A stretch of 37,169 nucleotides of DNA from Roseiflexus sp. (lineage in GTDB: Bacteria; Chloroflexota; Chloroflexia; Chloroflexales; Roseiflexaceae), in contig JANXAL010000073.1 of the NCBI GenBank assembly GCA_025062325.1, positions 1 through 37,169 of the forward strand. Reading direction: 5' to 3'. Below the pieces are notes generated by a model. It searched no databases. It was given only the letters and a program-made list of their open reading frames with translations, and was not told the origin of the DNA. Shown here in pieces: positions 1-7,779 of the stretch. A program made the translations under genes and the position numbers. Numbering within the stretch: the first letter of the stretch is position 1; the number at the start of each line of letters is the position of its first letter.

Positions 1-417
1 GCCGAACGAGTGCAGTTCAACGTCGTGGTGGTGGTAGCAGAACGTCAGCCCGGCATTGGCGACCGCGGCGCCGATGTCGTTGAGGACGCGCGCCAGGGTG
101 CGGTAGTTGTCGGCGCTGCTGCGGCGCTCCGGCGGCGCCCAGGGGCAAATGAGATACGGCGCTCCCAGCGTCTGCATATCGGCGATGATCGTGTCGAGCT
201 GGCTTTCCAGCATCTCGATTGGCACATGCGCGCCGGAAACGATCAGCCCGATGGCGTCGAGTTCCTGGCGCAGTTTAGCAGCGCTTATCCCGCCGAGTCC
301 CGCCAGTTCGACTGCGTCATATCCAATCTCCTTCACCTTCCGCAGCGTGCCGACATAATCGGTCGCCGCCTGGTCGCGCAGGGTGTACATCTGGAGCGAG
401 AGCGGGTTCGTAACCAT
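1..417 (-). CDS. Sugar-phosphate isomerase/epimerase, TIM-barrel (partial, N-terminal part)
   Basis: The reading frame opens at the ATG at 417 and runs off the left edge without a stop, giving 139 codons. It begins MVTNPLSLQMYTLRDQ and continues with VKEIGYDAVELAGLGG, the usual first two strands of the xylose-isomerase-like TIM barrel (AP endonuclease 2 superfamily). Later YHHHDVELH matches the conserved YHNHD metal-site strand. An AAGG ribosome site lies about nine bases before the ATG. Members of this family isomerise or epimerise sugars or inositols using a divalent metal; the substrate cannot be told from half a protein. It could equally be a hydroxypyruvate isomerase-like protein. The long frame on the opposite strand is a shadow. 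Confidence 0.85.
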   Translation of the reverse strand, partial: MVTNPLSLQMYTLRDQAATDYVGTLRKVKEIGYDAVELAGLGGISAAKLRQELDAIGLIVSGAHVPIEMLESQLDTIIADMQTLGAPYLICPWAPPERRSSADNYRTLARVLNDIGAAVANAGLTFCYHHHDVELHSFG

Positions 418-898
418 TGCTGATACCTTTACGCTTATAATACGGCGTGCTAATTCGGGAATGTCGAGCTGCATTTCTCATAGAGCGATCAACCAGACAT
501 TGAACAATCTTGCCCACGGTGACCATCTCGCATGGCGTTGGCTTCGACAAGCTCAGCCAACGCGGGTTGAGTTTGTCGAAACCATCGCCAACCGCTCCGT
601 GAGTGCAGGCTCGATTGTCTAGGTTTTGGTTGATCTTTCGATCAGAAAGGTTGACGCAGAGACGCGAAGGCGCAACGTGTAACCATTCACTTGTCTGGCG
701 ATTTTTTTCACGCAGTGCATCTTTCCACTCGCAGCCCGTTTTGTCAAACGTGCGCAATTAAGGAATAATAGCGGATACAAGACCCTTCCAAGAAAAAAGA
801 CAAACCATCAGCAGCGACTTCATACGCAAAATCTTTGCACCTTTGTGTGCGCTTATGTAAGAAAGGTTGATGCCGGACGTGTTTGAGGAAGACCTCCT
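418..898. other. Gene-free region between divergent genes
   Basis: This 481-base stretch separates the isomerase from the flavoprotein gene. No frame in it looks like a protein. It contains the inverted repeat at 543-580 and a GACGCGAAGGCGC-type fragment near 650-675, which resembles decayed repeats elsewhere in the window (22466-22517). A possible promoter for the leftward gene is a TATTAT hexamer around 440; its -35 is weak. Confidence 0.5.
543..580. repeat. Short inverted repeat TTCGACAAGCTCA / TGAGTTTGTCGAA
   Basis: Arms 543-555 and 568-580 are complementary except for one base, with a 12-base loop. The stretch is outside any gene. It looks like a REP-type palindrome or a hairpin in a transcript; there is no T-run to make it a clear terminator. 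Confidence 0.6.
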
Positions 899-2176
899 AT
901 GCATGTGCTGATTATTGGCGCAGGTCTTGCCGGGCTGACCTGCGGACGCATTCTCGACTCGCTCGGCGTGCATGTCACGATTGTGGAAGCGAGCGACGGC
1001 ATTGGCGGGCGCGTGCGTTCTGACCATGCCGACGGGTTCACCTTTGATCGCGGATTTCAGGTGTTGTTCGAGGCATATCCGGCAGCGCGTCGTCACCTCG
1101 ATCTCGACGCGCTGCACCTGCGGCGCTTCGATCCAGGAGCGATCATCTGCCTGGCGGGGAAGCGCTTCATCCTGACCGATCCGTTCCGCGATCCAGCGGC
1201 GGCGCTCGATGCTACGCTGGCGCCGATCGTCCCGCCATTCGACAAGTTGCGAGTGTTGCTGCTCGCGCAGCGTTTGCGTCGCCAGTCGATTGACGATGTG
1301 CTGACCGGCGATGACGAAACAACCCTGGCATATCTGCGCCGATCCGGGTTCAGCGAGCAGACAATCAACCATTTCTTTCGCCCGTTCTATGGCGGGATTT
1401 TCCTGGACCGCAGCCTGCACACCAGCGCCAAGTGCTTCCGGTTCAACTTCAAGATGCTCAGCGAAGGAGCTGCGGCGCTTCCGGCGCGCGGCATGGGCGC
1501 GATTGCCGGGCAGCTCGGCAGTGCTCTGCTGGAGCGCGGCCTGATCCGGTTGAATGCCCCGGTCACCGAACTGATCACAAGTGATGGACGGGTAATCGGC
1601 GCGCGGTTGGTATCGGGAGAGGAACTGTTCGCCGATGCGGTAGTAGTGGCGACGCCAGCGCCTGAAGCGGCGCGGTTGAGCGGTTTGCCGATGCCGCAGG
1701 GCGCATTGCAAACGATTACGCTCTACTTCGGCGGCAGTCGGCCACTCTATCGCGGACGCAAGATCGTCCTAAACGCCGCCCCTGATGCGCTGGTCAACAA
1801 TGCGCAGATGATCAGTAATGTCGCGCCAGAATATGCGCCGCCGGGACGTCATCTCCTCAGCGCCACAATTCTCGGCGCCAGCGCATTGAGCGACGACGAC
1901 CTGTATCGCGCAGCGCTTGCCGATCTGCGTCGCATGTTTACCGGCGACGCCGATGCGCTGGCAGCGCTGGAGGAATATCAACCGTTACGCATCTACCGCA
2001 TTGCCTACGCACAGTTCCCGCAGGCGCCAGGCATTCATCCACTGCTGCCCGACAACCGCAGTGGACGGCCGGGGCTCTACTTTGCCGGTGAGTTTACCGA
2101 AGCCAGCAGCCTGAACGCTGCCATGATCAGCGGTGAAAAATGCGCCGCAGCGGTGATGGAGGAGCGACGGGCGTGA
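899..2176 (+). CDS. FAD-dependent amine-oxidase/desaturase-like oxidoreductase
   Basis: This is a 425-residue protein. The N-terminus MHVLIIGAGLAGLTCG is a Rossmann FAD site (GAGLAG at 7-12) followed by an acidic strand end and the GIGGRVRS signature of the protoporphyrinogen oxidase / phytoene desaturase / amine oxidase superfamily. The C-terminus GLYFAGEFTEASSLNAAMISG is the second FAD-binding stretch where such enzymes contact the flavin. These enzymes oxidise amines, porphyrinogens or polyenes; the substrate here is not visible. A GAGGA site precedes the ATG. The gene converges on the GH13-like gene with nine bases between stops. No signal peptide or membrane segment is evident, so it is probably cytosolic. 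A carotenoid-related role is possible in a phototroph but is only a guess. Confidence 0.85.
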   Translation: MHVLIIGAGLAGLTCGRILDSLGVHVTIVEASDGIGGRVRSDHADGFTFDRGFQVLFEAYPAARRHLDLDALHLRRFDPGAIICLAGKRFILTDPFRDPAAALDATLAPIVPPFDKLRVLLLAQRLRRQSIDDVLTGDDETTLAYLRRSGFSEQTINHFFRPFYGGIFLDRSLHTSAKCFRFNFKMLSEGAAALPARGMGAIAGQLGSALLERGLIRLNAPVTELITSDGRVIGARLVSGEELFADAVVVATPAPEAARLSGLPMPQGALQTITLYFGGSRPLYRGRKIVLNAAPDALVNNAQMISNVAPEYAPPGRHLLSATILGASALSDDDLYRAALADLRRMFTGDADALAALEEYQPLRIYRIAYAQFPQAPGIHPLLPDNRSGRPGLYFAGEFTEASSLNAAMISGEKCAAAVMEERRA

Positions 2177-2185
2177 CAGGGGGTC

Positions 2186-4471
2186 TCAGACGCGCCCATA
2201 CGAATTGCCCTCATTCTCGCGCAATCGCGCGTCCGGCACGCGACGAACCGCCATGTGCGCTGGTGCGTCGTTCGCAGATGCGATGTTGCTGTCCCCTTCT
2301 TGCATACGACCGCCAGCCGCGTGGAGAATCGAAACCGATGCAGGGCGCAGCGCTAGGAGGCGCGCCGCAAATGGACCCAACGCGATGGGGAACGTCGCAA
2401 GGTCAGTGCGTTGCAGCACGACGCTCGCGTTTCCGTTGATCAACGGTTCATCGAACAGATCGCGCATAAGATAGTCGCCCTCTGACAGGTCGACGCGCGG
2501 CAGTTCAAGGATCGCCTGGCGACGCATCGGACTGGCGTTGAGTAACGTGACAACGCACTCCTCCTTATGACGACGCAGCACAACAAAGATCGCCGGATCG
2601 GTGCAATGCGCGCCTTCAGGTTCAATTGATCCCCGACGCAATGCAATGCTGCGCGCACGAGCGTTAAGCAGACGCGCAATGAATTCCCGGTCGTCGCTAT
2701 TTTCCTCTTGCCCAGCGCGGATCAGTGGCACATATCCACATCCCACCATTCCGGCAAGGATCATCCGGGCGGCGCGCGAACCGCGCAGCACCTCAGCCAG
2801 TGGATTGCTCACACATGAGTGACGAGACTCAGTAAAGCAGGCGCGCAGTATTCCAGGCTCGCTGATCGCCAACGTGTCGGACAGCCACTGCTGCATGTCG
2901 GGGACGCTCAGGCGCCCGATTGCCAGTTGAGTGAACATATGGTGCGCGGCTTCATCAATGAGCAGATCTCGACAGGACGCCAGCAGTGGCCCGGCTAAGT
3001 CGGTGAGGAGCGCCGCGTCGGGGCTGCGCTGGCGCATGGCAACGTACAATTCCTCGATCAGGCGCGTCACGCCCAGGCTGCTGCTTCCGCCGACAGCCGC
3101 ACCGAGGGGCCATCCTGGCGGCACATCGCGTGCGACCAGCACGCGAAAGCCATCAATGCCAGTCTGCTCCATTAGCGCCAGCGCTTCACTGATGGCGAGC
3201 GAACGCAGACTGGCATTGCGCCAGTCGAAGTACAGGGTCTCACTCTCGCCGGAGAAGCGGATGAACTGACCTGTCTGGTCCAGACAAAACCACTCAGGAT
3301 GATCGCGAACATATGGTGAGTCGGCAGCGCACCCGGAGAGCGGGAGGTCGATCACTACCCGCATATTGCGCATATGTGCAGCATCGACGAAGGAGCGCAA
3401 CCCCTCGATGCCGCCAAGCGACTCATCCAGGACCGAGAAGGAGCGCAGGGCATACAGATCTTCAGGTTGCATCGGGGACCATTCCACTGCGTGCTGGTGC
3501 GGCGCCGCAATGTCATGCACCGGCAGGAGGCAGATCGTAGTGCAACCGAGGCGTTGGATTGCATCCAGCGCCTCAATCATGCCATCAAACCCGCCGTAGT
3601 GCAGCGGATGCGTGACGAAAATAGCAGCGTCTGCAAGCCATTCAGGCGGCGTTGGAGCAGTGGCTCGCCCGTGCGACATCACCTGGCGAATGCGTGGCAA
3701 TGCCTCGCGCCAGGGAGCGCGCTCCAGCAGCAGCATCTGTACGCCAACCGACAGCGCCACTTCGGTCCGCAACCGTTCGGCGAGCCGAATATCGTGGAGC
3801 AGCGTGACGGAAGCGCCATCGCCTTCAACACGTGGACGCGCGGGGTTGGAAGTGTCAGCATACCAGCATGCCAGCGTTTCGCCCACGATATCGTTATGCA
3901 AGGCGAGCAACCCAGGCGCGTCGGCGGGTGCAAGGGCGAATGCCAGCGTTTCGAGAGTTGTCGCGTCCGACCAGTGGCGATAGCGGAGATCGTTGCGTAG
4001 AGTGGCGATTGGCAGGCGAGGACGAATGACATTCGCTGGCGCCTCAAAGCGGCAGCGCTCCGGCGCACCGACACATGCACCGCTGATTGCCAGACGAACG
4101 CCGCAGAGCGCAAGTTCATCCTCACCAGCATTTTCCAGGCTAATGCGGCGCGTGATGAGCGATCCGATCACCCGGTAGCGATCATAGATCTTCAACGGTC
4201 CAAGACCGATGACAACCACGATTTCAACACCGCCGGGAATGTTATACAGGATATGATTGAGGTAGCGGGCAAATGAGCGTTCGGTGAGCCAGCCTGTTTC
4301 GGCAAGCGAGACGTCGATACCGGCATAAGGTGTGCCGCGCCCAATCACGTCGGGCTCGCCCGGTCGTCGCAGCGCACGCAACCCGCCATCGTCGAGGGAG
4401 AACTCCAGTTCGAGTTCCGCAAGCGTCACCGTAAATGTGTGACGAGAGGATCGCACGGTGTATGCTGTCAT
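2186..4471 (-). CDS. GH13 (alpha-amylase)-fold protein with eroded catalytic motifs
   Basis: About 761 residues. The first ~270 residues form a beta-rich domain like the N-terminal domain of glycogen-debranching enzymes. From about 275 comes an amylase-type barrel (ADAAIFVTHPLHYGGFDG, then LYALRSFSVLDESLGG, RVVIDLPLS, TGIDGFRVL) and finally a C-terminal beta domain. The fold is recognisable but the catalytic motifs are not: region I DxxxNH reads DLPLSG, region II GFRxD reads GFRVL with Leu for the nucleophile Asp, the acid/base strand reads LLTD without Glu, and region IV NHD reads RHS. Three starts are possible: TTG 4489, ATG 4480 or ATG 4471. I chose 4471 because a GAG lies about nine bases upstream. 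It follows the prenyl-synthetase-like gene closely and probably shares its transcript. Likely a binding or regulatory protein rather than a hydrolase. Confidence 0.75.
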   Translation of the reverse strand: MTAYTVRSSRHTFTVTLAELELEFSLDDGGLRALRRPGEPDVIGRGTPYAGIDVSLAETGWLTERSFARYLNHILYNIPGGVEIVVVIGLGPLKIYDRYRVIGSLITRRISLENAGEDELALCGVRLAISGACVGAPERCRFEAPANVIRPRLPIATLRNDLRYRHWSDATTLETLAFALAPADAPGLLALHNDIVGETLACWYADTSNPARPRVEGDGASVTLLHDIRLAERLRTEVALSVGVQMLLLERAPWREALPRIRQVMSHGRATAPTPPEWLADAAIFVTHPLHYGGFDGMIEALDAIQRLGCTTICLLPVHDIAAPHQHAVEWSPMQPEDLYALRSFSVLDESLGGIEGLRSFVDAAHMRNMRVVIDLPLSGCAADSPYVRDHPEWFCLDQTGQFIRFSGESETLYFDWRNASLRSLAISEALALMEQTGIDGFRVLVARDVPPGWPLGAAVGGSSSLGVTRLIEELYVAMRQRSPDAALLTDLAGPLLASCRDLLIDEAAHHMFTQLAIGRLSVPDMQQWLSDTLAISEPGILRACFTESRHSCVSNPLAEVLRGSRAARMILAGMVGCGYVPLIRAGQEENSDDREFIARLLNARARSIALRRGSIEPEGAHCTDPAIFVVLRRHKEECVVTLLNASPMRRQAILELPRVDLSEGDYLMRDLFDEPLINGNASVVLQRTDLATFPIALGPFAARLLALRPASVSILHAAGGRMQEGDSNIASANDAPAHMAVRRVPDARLRENEGNSYGRV

Positions 4472-4492
4472 AGTGAGCATCTCGATCAAGCG

Positions 4493-5452
4493 TTACATGC
4501 GAGCGACTCGCTCCGCAAGCACGGCAAGCGCATCACGAACCGCGCCTGGCGGGACGGGCGCCAGCGCCGCTGCCGCCTGCTGCGCATAATCGCGGATTCG
4601 GGCGCGCGCCTGCGGAATACCAAGGCGGCGCACCTGGTCAATGGCGGCCATTAGGCGCTGCGCATCAAGCACGGGCTGATCAACGACGGCTGCCAGGTCA
4701 GGACCTCCACCGGCATCGACTGCATAGATCAGCGGCAGGGTAATCCGACCGGCGCGCAGGTCGCGTCCTGCGCTCTGGTCATCGGTTTCATAATCGCGCA
4801 CTTCAGCAGCGATATGCACCGCCATACCTAGTGCCCTCCCGAATCGTCCGAGGGTCTCGCTCAGGGCATCGTCGCCGCCGCCGCAGACAACTCCGACGCG
4901 CGCCGCCGTTTCAAACAACGCGGCAGTCCGGCTTTCGGCAACATACTCATGCTGCGCCAGCGCCTGATCGAGCGGCGCAACTGCAGTGATCGGCGCCAAT
5001 CGACCCTCGCAGAAGGTCATGACCACGCGTGCATACATACTAATGATGCGGGCATCGGGCGCAAGCGCCATTTCGGACGCCGCCAGCGCCAGCAGATAAT
5101 CGCCCGACATCAGCGCCACGTCGCCGTTCCAGCGCTGATCGCCGGTGAATTCTCCACGGCGACGCGCCGCTTCGTTGATCAGACTGTCGTGGACGGCAGT
5201 AGCGTTGTAAATGAGCTCCGCTGCCGCTGCCGCGTGAATGACGCGGCGCGATTCATAGCGACCGAGTCGTGCTGCAAGCATCACCAGCACTGCGCGGAGA
5301 TATGGTTTTGCCATGCCACGCAGTACGGCGCGTGCAGTCTGAGCGACAATCGGTCGCCCGTTCACGCGCGCATCAATAATTTGTTCGACTTTTGCCAGGT
5401 CTCCGGCAAGATCCTCAGGGATTGGGAACAGCGTCACTGGTATCATATCCAT
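4493..5452 (-). CDS. Polyprenyl-synthetase-fold protein with altered Asp-rich motifs
   Basis: A 319-residue all-alpha protein of the trans-isoprenyl diphosphate synthase family. Family landmarks are clear: AVHDSLINEAARRRG at 87-100, the GDYLLA helix, FGRALGMAV, and DLRAGRITLPLIYA at 231-244. Active enzymes carry DDxxD twice to hold Mg-pyrophosphate. Here the first motif reads DSLIN (89-93) and the second reads AEVRD (216-220), so most of the ligand aspartates are missing. Either it is a non-catalytic relative (a partner subunit or prenyl-binding protein) or it uses an unusual site. The gene is followed within a few bases by the GH13-like gene. Alternative start ATG at 5446; neither start has a strong ribosome site. 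Confidence 0.8.
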   Translation of the reverse strand: MDMIPVTLFPIPEDLAGDLAKVEQIIDARVNGRPIVAQTARAVLRGMAKPYLRAVLVMLAARLGRYESRRVIHAAAAAELIYNATAVHDSLINEAARRRGEFTGDQRWNGDVALMSGDYLLALAASEMALAPDARIISMYARVVMTFCEGRLAPITAVAPLDQALAQHEYVAESRTAALFETAARVGVVCGGGDDALSETLGRFGRALGMAVHIAAEVRDYETDDQSAGRDLRAGRITLPLIYAVDAGGGPDLAAVVDQPVLDAQRLMAAIDQVRRLGIPQARARIRDYAQQAAAALAPVPPGAVRDALAVLAERVARM

Positions 5453-5482
5453 CGGGAGAGGCGTCCGGCGCGTTTGTCAGAA

Positions 5483-5504
5483 GCATACTCTGAACAGAGT
5501 ACGC
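5483..5504. promoter_or_regulatory. Palindrome TACTCTG-AA-CAGAGTA, candidate operator
   Basis: Perfect 7-bp arms at 5486-5492 and 5495-5501 with a two-base centre. A further GC/GC pair outside one mismatch extends it to 22 bases. It lies in the divergent region, about 30 bases upstream of the prenyl-synthetase-like start and about 210 bases upstream of hisS. The symmetry and size fit a dimeric repressor site; the protein is unknown. Confidence 0.45.
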
Positions 5505-5713
5505 TGTCAAACCGGTCAGCGATCTCTCAGCGTTTTCTCGTACGCGCAGGAAATGTGGGGAAAGGGGACCAGCGCAGCGTGCCGCGGGCGCTCTGCAATT
5601 TCTCGCAAATAACGGTGTCCGGTTGTGGTATCATGATCCGGTAAGGGTGGAGGGCTTTTTCCTCTCATTTTCCACAGCGCTCAACCACGCACCATAACCA
5701 TCAACGAGGTTCC

Positions 5714-7087
5714 ATGTCCAGCCGAGTTCAGAACATTCGAGGCATGCGCGACCACCTGCCGTCGGCTATGATCCTGCGGCAGTACATTATCAATACCCTG
5801 ACATCCGTTTTTGAGCGGTACGGTTTCGAGCCGTTACAAACGCCAATTGTCGAGTACGCCGAAACGCTCGACGGCAAAATCGGCGATGATGAAAAATTGA
5901 TCTATCGTTTCGAGGATCACGGCGGACGCAAGGTGGCGCTGCGCTACGATCAGACAGTGCCGCTGGCGCGAGTTGTGGCGCAGTATCAGGGGCAATTAGT
6001 ATTCCCGTGGCGGCGGTACGCCATTGGTCAGAGTTACCGCGGCGAACGCCCTGGTCGGGGGCGCTACCGCGAGTTGTGGCAGGCGGATATTGACATTGTC
6101 GGTTCAGCGTCGCCGGTAGCGGATGCGGAAATCCTGGCAGTGCTGACCGATGCACTGACCGCGCTCGGGTTTACCAATTTCACCACGCTGATTAGCCATC
6201 GCCAGGTCCTGGGCGGCATTGCGCGCATCTCTGGTCTTGACGACGTTGCGGCTGGCAATGTCTACCGTGCTATTGACAAGCTTGACAAGATCGGCGTTGA
6301 TGGCGTTCGCAACGAACTGGTGCGGAGCGGCGTCGCGCCTGATGCCATCGAGCGCATTCTAGCGCTGATCGACCTCCAGGGCGACGCCGATGAGGTGTTG
6401 GACGAGCTGGCACGCCGGTTGCAGGGTGACGAACGGGCGCAGCAGGCACTCGCCAATCTGCGCGCGATTGTTGGCTACGCGCGCGCCATGGGTGTTCCTG
6501 AAGAACGGCTCGTGATCGCGCCGCGCCTGGCGCGTGGGCTGTCGTACTATACCGGCGCCGTCTTCGAGTCCGTCGTGCAGAACCCGCCAATGGGGTCGCT
6601 GCTTGGCGGCGGGCGCTATGATGAGTTGATCGGCATGTTCGCCGGACGCTCGATCCCGACCGTCGGACTGGCGTTTGGCATCGAGCGATTGCACGATGTG
6701 ATGGAAGAGTTGGGGATGGGACCGACGTCACGCACGATTGCGGTGGCGCTGGTAACGCTCTTCAATCCTGAAATGGCGGTTGAGAGCCTGCGGCTGGCAC
6801 AGGAGTTGCGTCAGGCCGGGCTGATGGTCGAGACAACGCTCGATCCCTCCGAGAAACTTGGCAGGCAACTTCAGTACGCCGACCGACGCGGCATCCCGTA
6901 TGCGCTGGTGCTTGGTCCTGATGAACTGGCGCGCGGCGAAGTCGTTGTGAAGGATCTGCGCAGCGGCGAACAGCGGAGCGTGGCGCGCAGCGCCGTTGCG
7001 GGCATACTGCAGTCGGCGGCGGAGACGCAGCGCGCTCCGCGAACAACGAATGAGCAGGGAGGAATGCATGAGCGACAGACTTCTTGA
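5714..7087 (+). CDS. hisS: Histidyl-tRNA synthetase
   Basis: A 457-residue class II synthetase that charges tRNA-His with histidine using ATP in the cytosol. Motif 2 reads YRGERPGRGRYRE at 108-120 (the HisRS RxExPxxGRxRE form). The histidine-binding loop LARGLSYYTG is at 272-281, GGGRYDEL at 298-305 and motif 3 GLAFGIERL at 318-326. The anticodon-binding domain occupies about 340-440 (VALVTLFNPE.., GIPYALVLGPDEL.., VVVKDLRSGEQ). The substrate loop has Ser where many bacterial enzymes have Asp (LVRGLDYY), a variation worth noting but not alarming. It is full length. The 3' end overlaps the start of the next gene by 20 bases, so the two are probably translated together. Confidence 0.95.
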   Translation: MSSRVQNIRGMRDHLPSAMILRQYIINTLTSVFERYGFEPLQTPIVEYAETLDGKIGDDEKLIYRFEDHGGRKVALRYDQTVPLARVVAQYQGQLVFPWRRYAIGQSYRGERPGRGRYRELWQADIDIVGSASPVADAEILAVLTDALTALGFTNFTTLISHRQVLGGIARISGLDDVAAGNVYRAIDKLDKIGVDGVRNELVRSGVAPDAIERILALIDLQGDADEVLDELARRLQGDERAQQALANLRAIVGYARAMGVPEERLVIAPRLARGLSYYTGAVFESVVQNPPMGSLLGGGRYDELIGMFAGRSIPTVGLAFGIERLHDVMEELGMGPTSRTIAVALVTLFNPEMAVESLRLAQELRQAGLMVETTLDPSEKLGRQLQYADRRGIPYALVLGPDELARGEVVVKDLRSGEQRSVARSAVAGILQSAAETQRAPRTTNEQGGMHERQTS

Positions 7088-7706
7088 GACCACGGTTGGT
7101 CAGTTCCTTGATCGTCTGGCTAGCGGCGCTCCCACGCCGGGCGGCGGAAGCGTGGCAGCGCTGACTGCCGCAATGGCGGCTGGTCTCATTACAATGGTGT
7201 GCGATCTAACAATCGGCAAAAAGCAGTATGCCGAGTTCGAGGCGGAAGCCAAAGCCATCCGCGAGCGCGCTGAAGCGTACCGCGCCGAACTGCAGCGCCT
7301 AGCGCAGGCGGACATTGATGTGTTCAATCAGTTGTCGGCAGTCTACAAACTGCCGCGCACCACCGAAGCGGACGCAGCAAGCCGACGGGCTGCAATTCAG
7401 ACGGTGATGCGGCAGGCGACTGAGATTCCGCTGCGCACTGCGCGCGCCGCCGCTGCTCTCCTGCCGCTCTGCGCTCCGCTTGCCCGCTACGGGAATCGCA
7501 CGGCGGTGACCGACGTGGCCGCTGCCGCCCTTCTAATCCGTGCGGCGGTTCCGGCAGCGTTGATCAATGTCGAAAGCAATCTGACGGTGATCGAAGACCA
7601 GATCTTTGCGCGAGAGGCGCGCGCTCAGGCGGAGGATCTGCTGATTGGCCTCGATAGCGAGGTAGAGGGGGTGCTGACGCTGACGCGAACTCGTCTCAAA
7701 GGATAA
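7068..7706 (+). CDS. Formiminotransferase-cyclodeaminase family protein (cyclodeaminase/cyclohydrolase)
   Basis: 212 residues. The N-terminus ETTVGQFLDRLASGAPTPGGGSVAA is the hallmark of the FTCD_C family: formimidoyltetrahydrofolate cyclodeaminases and the FchA-type methenyltetrahydrofolate cyclohydrolases. The rest is helical and Ala-rich, as expected for that four-helix fold. I chose ATG 7068 over earlier in-frame starts because an AGGGAGG site sits at 7056-7062 and the family starts here. It overlaps the end of hisS by 20 bases. Without a formiminotransferase domain the likelier job is interconversion of one-carbon folates in the cytosol, but the reaction is inferred from the family only. 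Confidence 0.88.
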   Translation: MSDRLLETTVGQFLDRLASGAPTPGGGSVAALTAAMAAGLITMVCDLTIGKKQYAEFEAEAKAIRERAEAYRAELQRLAQADIDVFNQLSAVYKLPRTTEADAASRRAAIQTVMRQATEIPLRTARAAAALLPLCAPLARYGNRTAVTDVAAAALLIRAAVPAALINVESNLTVIEDQIFAREARAQAEDLLIGLDSEVEGVLTLTRTRLKG

Positions 7707-7779
7707 GTATGGCATTTCGACGGTCGTTTCCGGTATGTGAGCCGGTTGCAGCAAGGAACAAAACCCAAGGAGGGGGAGC

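Noticed and set aside
758-1711. A 317-codon open frame on the - strand opposite the flavoprotein gene
   Set aside because: Arg/Gln/His-rich composition with no domain, and it covers a gene with clear FAD motifs on the + strand; it is a GC-rich shadow.
5504-5713. T-box or other riboswitch ahead of hisS
   Set aside because: I could not find a T-box consensus (TGGN) or antiterminator/terminator pair; the GGAGGGCTTTTTCC stretch is too short to support one.
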